Positions 21,963 through 27,790 of a DNA stretch of 27,790 bases are shown here, piece after piece. The notes under the pieces are model-generated. The model saw nothing but the letters and a program-made list of their open reading frames with translations, did no database searches and was not told the DNA's origin. A program made the translations under genes and the position numbers. The DNA lies in contig DASQGO010000129.1 in the NCBI GenBank assembly GCA_035632555.1, forward strand, positions 1 through 27,790, written 5' to 3'. Each line of letters opens with the position of its first letter. Position 1 is the stretch's first letter. Source of the DNA: 2-02-FULL-62-14 sp035632555 (lineage in GTDB: Bacteria > Nitrospirota > Nitrospiria > Nitrospirales > Nitrospiraceae).

Positions 21963-23972
21963 CTATGAGTCCCAATGATGGTACCCGCTTTCCTCTATCA
22001 ATGCCCATGTATCTAACATAGAGGAGGGCACGGCGTCGAGAAATCGCGAAGGTTTTGACAGGACCGCCCCTGTTGCCTTGTCGTAGACATTGACCGGATA
22101 GGTAAGATGCAGATGCTTCTTCGCGCGCGTCACCGCCACATAAAACAGGCGCCGCTCCTCCTCCAATTCCTCTTCTGACAGAAATGAATAGGCCGAGGGA
22201 AACCGGCCGTCCACCACCCAGATCACGAACACGCACTGCCATTCCAACCCCTTGGCCGAGTGGATGGTGGACAGCACCATCCGCTCATCGTCCCGATCGC
22301 CCGCCTCCACATCGGCCGCGCTGGCATCCGGAGGCTCCAACGCCAGGTCGGCCAAAAAATCATTCAAGCCGGCATACCGTTCGGCGATCGTGTAGAGATG
22401 CTCCAGATCGCGCATCCGCTTCGGATAATCGTCGTAATGCTCCTTGAGGATCGGCAGGTAGTAGCGATAGACCTCGTTCACCTGCTCGGCCGGCGTGAGC
22501 GAGGCCGGACGTCCCGCCTCCTCCAGCATGATCGCCAGATCCTTGAGCGGACGCGACGAGCGGCCGCTGACCTCCCGCAACGCCGCCAGCGGCCGCTCGT
22601 TCCTGACGAACGAGGCGATCAGGTCCTGCGCCTTCTTGGGCCCGACGCCCTCCACCAGCATGAGCAGGCGGTTCCAGCTCACCGCATCGAGCGGATTTTC
22701 GATCACTCGGAGATGCGCAAGCAAATCCTTCACGTGCGACGTTTCGATGAACTTGAACCCGCCGCGCTTCACGAACGGCAAGTTGCGCCGAGACAGCTCG
22801 ATTTCCAGGTCGAACGAATGGAAACTGGACCGAAAGAGCACGGCGATTTCGTCCAGCGGCACGCCTCCCTCGCGCAGTTCCAGAATCCGCTGCACGATGA
22901 ACCGGGACTGGGCATTCTCCCCTCCTGCCTGCACCAGCGCCGGCAGCGGCCCGTCGAGTTTTCGCGTAAAGAGGTGCTTCGAATATTTCTCGGTCGCGCC
23001 CTGGATGATTTCGTTGGCGAGATTCAGGATCGGCTGCGTGCTGCGATAGTTTTCCTCGAGCTTGTAGACTTTCGTGCCCGGAAACAGTGTAGGGAAATCC
23101 ATGATGTTCCGGAACGTCGCGCCGCGAAACGCATAGATGGATTGTGCGTCATCCCCCACGGCCATCACGTTCTCGTGCGTCGCCGCCAGTCTCCGGACCA
23201 GATCGGCCTGCAGACGGTTCGTGTCCTGATACTCGTCCACCAGAATGTAGCGGTAATTCTGTGAGATTGCCTGCCGCGTTGGCTCGTGCCCGGCCAGCAG
23301 TTCACGCAGCTTGGCCAGGAGATCGTCGTAGTCCAGAAGCTGCTTCTGCCGCTTGGCCGCCGCATAGGCCTGCTTCAATTTATCGAGGTCGCTGAGATGT
23401 TCCGCAAAGTGCGCGAACTCGCCGAGCAGTACATCCTCCAGACTGGAGAGCGTGTTTTCGCACTTGCTGAAGATTTCCGCAATCGTCCCTTTGCGCGGGA
23501 ACCGTTTGTCCTTTTCGTTGAGCCCGAGTTGCGCACGAACCAGCGCGATCAAATCCTCGGCATCGCCGCGATCCAGGATGGTAAAGCCCGGCTCCAGTTC
23601 GATCGGCCTTCCGTAACGGCGCAAGAGCGTATTGGCCACGGAGTGGAAGGTCCCGCCGGCCACCCGCTCGCTGCGTGCGCCGATCAACAGCCCGGCCCGC
23701 TGCAGCATCTCCTGTGCGGCTTTGCGAGTGAAGGTCAGAAGCAGAATGGAAGCCGGATCAATACCTTTATCGATGAGGTAGGCGACGCGATAGATGAGCG
23801 TGCGCGTCTTGCCGCTGCCCGCTCCGGCAATCACAAGCGAAGGCCCGTCGACCGCTGTCACTGCAGCCAATTGCTGCTGGTTCAGCGCGGCCGCGTAATC
23901 CAGCGACAACCTGGCTGGCTGAGATTCCTCCGCCGACCGTTTCAGAATGTAGGGCTTAATCTCCCGGTCCAC
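21963..23972 (-). CDS. UvrD/PcrA/Rep-type superfamily 1 DNA helicase
   Basis: A 669-residue 3'-5' helicase for DNA repair or replication restart. Motifs in order: LNQQQLAAVTAVDGPSLVIAGAGSGKT (Q motif and Walker A, K55), TFTRKAAQEM (Ia), LVDEYQDTN (II, Walker B), GDDAQSIYAFRGA (III), LEENYRST (IV), STIHSAKGLEW (V) and FYVAVTRAKKHLHL (VI). All are intact. It is near the length of Rep and shorter than many PcrA proteins, which have an extra C-terminal region. The start is GTG at 23972 with AGGGA six bases upstream. A promoter at 24032-24060 fits. Whether it acts as UvrD, PcrA or Rep cannot be told from sequence alone. Confidence 0.92.
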   Translation of the reverse strand: MDREIKPYILKRSAEESQPARLSLDYAAALNQQQLAAVTAVDGPSLVIAGAGSGKTRTLIYRVAYLIDKGIDPASILLLTFTRKAAQEMLQRAGLLIGARSERVAGGTFHSVANTLLRRYGRPIELEPGFTILDRGDAEDLIALVRAQLGLNEKDKRFPRKGTIAEIFSKCENTLSSLEDVLLGEFAHFAEHLSDLDKLKQAYAAAKRQKQLLDYDDLLAKLRELLAGHEPTRQAISQNYRYILVDEYQDTNRLQADLVRRLAATHENVMAVGDDAQSIYAFRGATFRNIMDFPTLFPGTKVYKLEENYRSTQPILNLANEIIQGATEKYSKHLFTRKLDGPLPALVQAGGENAQSRFIVQRILELREGGVPLDEIAVLFRSSFHSFDLEIELSRRNLPFVKRGGFKFIETSHVKDLLAHLRVIENPLDAVSWNRLLMLVEGVGPKKAQDLIASFVRNERPLAALREVSGRSSRPLKDLAIMLEEAGRPASLTPAEQVNEVYRYYLPILKEHYDDYPKRMRDLEHLYTIAERYAGLNDFLADLALEPPDASAADVEAGDRDDERMVLSTIHSAKGLEWQCVFVIWVVDGRFPSAYSFLSEEELEEERRLFYVAVTRAKKHLHLTYPVNVYDKATGAVLSKPSRFLDAVPSSMLDTWALIEESGYHHWDS

Positions 23973-24030
23973 AAATTTCCCTGCGCATCACATGCGCGCC
24001 CGCCGAAAAGCCGAGAAATTGATCCGTGGC

Positions 24031-24045
24031 GGGTATAGCATACCC
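24031..24045. repeat. Short palindrome over the -10 box of the helicase promoter
   Basis: Six-base arms GGGTAT and ATACCC flank AGC, giving a perfect inverted repeat that includes the predicted -10 box (24032-24037). It could be a repressor site, but it may be chance at this size. Confidence 0.3.
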
Positions 24046-24060
24046 CTGCCCTTAGTGCAA
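24032..24060 (-). promoter_or_regulatory. Putative sigma70-type promoter of the helicase gene
   Basis: On the minus strand TTGCAC (24055-24060) is followed after 17 bases by TATACC (24032-24037). The leader to the GTG start at 23972 would be about 50 bases. It is divergent from the promoter at 24097-24126. Confidence 0.5.
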
Positions 24061-24096
24061 TGAGTGCTGCGGCCCTACCATTTGTTGCGTATTCGG

Positions 24097-24126
24097 TGGA
24101 AAGATCGGAACGGACTTGTATATAAT
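24097..24126 (+). promoter_or_regulatory. Putative promoter of the unknown gene and glucan phosphorylase
   Basis: A perfect -10 box TATAAT lies at 24121-24126. A weaker -35, TGGAAA (24097-24102), is 18 bases upstream. The start of transcription would be about 18 bases before the ATG at 24151, which has GGAGG at 24141-24145. Confidence 0.45.
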
Positions 24127-24150
24127 GAGCGCTGGTTTCAGGAGGCGTTA

Positions 24151-24978
24151 ATGTCTGCTACTCAAGATCCCTACGCCGCGGTTCTACGCGATCTCGCCTC
24201 GCTGATGGTCGCCGTCTCGGGCGAGTCTGTCACGATGGTCAAACGCAGCGCGCCCGAACAGGCCATGAAGATGAAGAAGTCCGGCGAATGGGAAATTTAC
24301 CTGGAGTTTCTCAAGCTGCTGTTCAATCTTGCCGACCGGCTGTCGGCACATTATATTCCTCTCAAAGACCAGCCGCTTTTCATGGACGGCTTGGTGGATG
24401 CCGTTACCCAGCAGCTCAAGAATGTCCTGGCGCCTGCGCTGGGGCCAGACACCGATGAAATGGAAGTCGTGCTTGCGATCGGCCAGACCGTCGGTCAAAG
24501 CCGCGAACGGTATGAACGGTTCAAGTTTCTCGTGACTGAGGACAGCAAACAGAAGGACGAATACTTCAAAGTCTTCAGCGAAACGATCGCGCACTTGATC
24601 GGCGCAATGGGCAACGGCATGGTAATCTCGTCCGCCACGCTCTGCGGGAATGCCGTCATCCCAGCCATGACGTCCCTGCTCGAAGCCGCTACGTCGGGAA
24701 CAGCCCAGGGCCAGACAGCTGCCGCTGCGCCGCCCGCTCCGGGAGAAAAAACCGGCAATGAGATCAAGCTGATCAGCGTCATGTCCACCGTTCAGGGAGA
24801 AGAAATCGAAACCCGCTGGGGCCTGCATCCCCGCTTCCGACAGGATCTCAAGCCTGAGCAAGCACAGGAACTTAACAAGCTGATGAATCGCGTTGCGCAA
24901 ATTCTGGGCACCCGTTACGCCTCCGTAGCCTTTTCGTCGAAATGGGCCGCCTGGCACCAGCAGGCCGGAAACGCCTAA
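24151..24978 (+). CDS. Protein of unknown function upstream of glucan phosphorylase
   Basis: I do not recognise a family. The 275-residue product has no signal peptide or clear membrane segment. It appears mostly helical in residues 1-190, including MVKRSAPEQAMKMKKSGEWE, FLKLLFNLADRLSAHYIPL and DEYFKVFSETIAHLIGAMG. An Ala/Pro/Gln-rich linker at about 193-208 leads to a C-terminal section ending SSKWAAWHQQAGNA. The ATG at 24151 is set by GGAGG five bases upstream; the frame is open 29 codons earlier but has no ribosome site. Its TAA is directly followed by the ATG of the phosphorylase gene, so the two are very likely cotranscribed and coupled. A link to glycogen metabolism is only inferred from this. 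Confidence 0.75.
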   Translation: MSATQDPYAAVLRDLASLMVAVSGESVTMVKRSAPEQAMKMKKSGEWEIYLEFLKLLFNLADRLSAHYIPLKDQPLFMDGLVDAVTQQLKNVLAPALGPDTDEMEVVLAIGQTVGQSRERYERFKFLVTEDSKQKDEYFKVFSETIAHLIGAMGNGMVISSATLCGNAVIPAMTSLLEAATSGTAQGQTAAAAPPAPGEKTGNEIKLISVMSTVQGEEIETRWGLHPRFRQDLKPEQAQELNKLMNRVAQILGTRYASVAFSSKWAAWHQQAGNA

Positions 24979-27138
<2,160 letters not shown>

Positions 27139-27143
27139 TTTCC

Positions 27144-27790
27144 ATGCGCCTGCTCGGCATTCTGGCCCTCGCAGTCGGTTGCGGGCTCGCTGTGGCCTGC
27201 CTCATCCCGTCCGCATCCGCCGCGCCGCCCCAGCAGAATCAGTCCGGCTCCTCACTCCAGGCAGACGCCCTGAGGGCGTTCCGGCAGAACCGGTTCGACG
27301 ATGTCGTCCGCCTGCTGGAGGAAGCTCCGGAGGGTCACCCCCTGTCATCCGACGTCCTGCGCGCCGGCGTCCGCAGCGCCGTCCGCGCCGGGCGGCACGA
27401 CATGGCGCTCACGCTCTACGCGCGCCTCGTTCCGCCGGGAAAGCCGGACGAAGCTGGCCTGCTCAAGGATGTGGCGTTCGCAATCATCACCCGCCACGTG
27501 CGCGATCCCCAGGAACATCTCCGCATCGCCGCCTACCTGACGCTGACCGACATCGCGACCCGCGATGCGATTGCGCTTTTCGAGGACGGCCTGCTCGATT
27601 CATCGGTCATGGTCCGCGCCAGGGCCGTCGAGGGACTCGCGCGAGCCGGATCCCCCGCCGCGGTTGCGGCGCTTGCGCGCGCACTGGATGACCCCGCGCC
27701 CTCGGTCCGCATTGCCGCCTTGAACGCGCTCGGAACCAGGGTCGATCCCCGGCTTCGCTCCACGTTCATCCGTCTGTCAAAATCCGAAGA
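27144..27790 (+). CDS. Secreted HEAT-repeat protein, N-terminal part (cut by window edge)
   Basis: An open frame starts with ATG at 27144, five bases after the glgP stop, and runs off the window after about 215 codons. It begins with a signal peptide (MRLLGILALAVGCGLAVACL, continuing to about residue 27, SASA before APP). A Gln/Ser-rich stretch and a helical region with short repeat-like units follow (DALRAFRQNRFDDVVRLLEEAP; SAVRAGRHDMALTLYARL). Two HEAT-type repeats are clear: SSVMVRARAVEGLARAGSPA and PSVRIAALNALGT. Such proteins are usually scaffolds; the function is unknown. A Cys near the end of the signal region could make it a lipoprotein, but the motif is not convincing. Confidence 0.75.
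   Translation, partial: MRLLGILALAVGCGLAVACLIPSASAAPPQQNQSGSSLQADALRAFRQNRFDDVVRLLEEAPEGHPLSSDVLRAGVRSAVRAGRHDMALTLYARLVPPGKPDEAGLLKDVAFAIITRHVRDPQEHLRIAAYLTLTDIATRDAIALFEDGLLDSSVMVRARAVEGLARAGSPAAVAALARALDDPAPSVRIAALNALGTRVDPRLRSTFIRLSKSE

Overview
The window looks like a piece of a Gram-negative, GC-rich chromosome from the phylum Nitrospirota, most likely a Nitrospira-type bacterium. The main reason is a complete 20S proteasome and Pup-ligase-type gene set, rare outside Actinobacteria but known in Nitrospirota. It sits beside genes for a diderm envelope (FtsE, FtsX, EnvC-like, CtpA). The assignment is inference from gene content; there is no rRNA or marker tree here.

Layout. 1-2347 (+): the 3' end of thiL, a DUF2062 membrane protein and an HD-domain phosphohydrolase. 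2494-9837 (-): a proteasome operon read from the right as mpa/ARC ATPase, dop, prcB, a 30-codon micro-ORF, prcA, pafA and an M23 peptidase whose start overlaps the pafA stop. It has a good sigma70-like promoter of its own at 9893-9921. 9941-11587 (-): thiS-thiG-thiE, with a promoter at 11610-11639. 11704-12174 (+): a stand-alone helix-hairpin-helix protein like the N-terminus of DNA polymerase X. 12178-20883 (-): a long head-to-tail run, ffh-rpsP-rimM-trmD-rplS-rnhB-yraN-ftsE-ftsX-envC-ctpA, joining secretion, ribosome and tRNA maturation, and division-site murein hydrolysis. 21005-23972 (-): a secreted HEXXH protein and a UvrD/PcrA-like helicase. 24151-27790 (+): a conserved-looking unknown gene abutting a GT35 glucan phosphorylase, then the start of a secreted HEAT-repeat protein that runs off the window.

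How the genes work together. PafA would attach a Pup-like tag to proteins, Dop would prepare or remove it, and the Mpa/ARC ring would unfold tagged proteins into the PrcA/PrcB chamber. No gene for the tag itself (Pup or UBact) can be seen in the cluster. Instead a tightly coupled micro-ORF lies between prcB and prcA. Its first 13 residues nearly copy the PrcA N-terminus (11 of 13 identical, with five synonymous codon differences) and its product ends in Gly-Gly. FtsE and FtsX would drive the EnvC-like activator to switch on periplasmic amidases, with the CtpA protease encoded next to it.

Main oddities: the PrcA-like micro-ORF and missing tag gene; an in-frame TAG that splits ffh between its N and G domains; a ThiS with five residues after the Gly-Gly end; and several small or unknown proteins. 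No tRNA, rRNA, CRISPR array or insertion sequence was recognised. No gene-free stretch exceeds about 180 bases; the longest is the divergent region 23973-24150.
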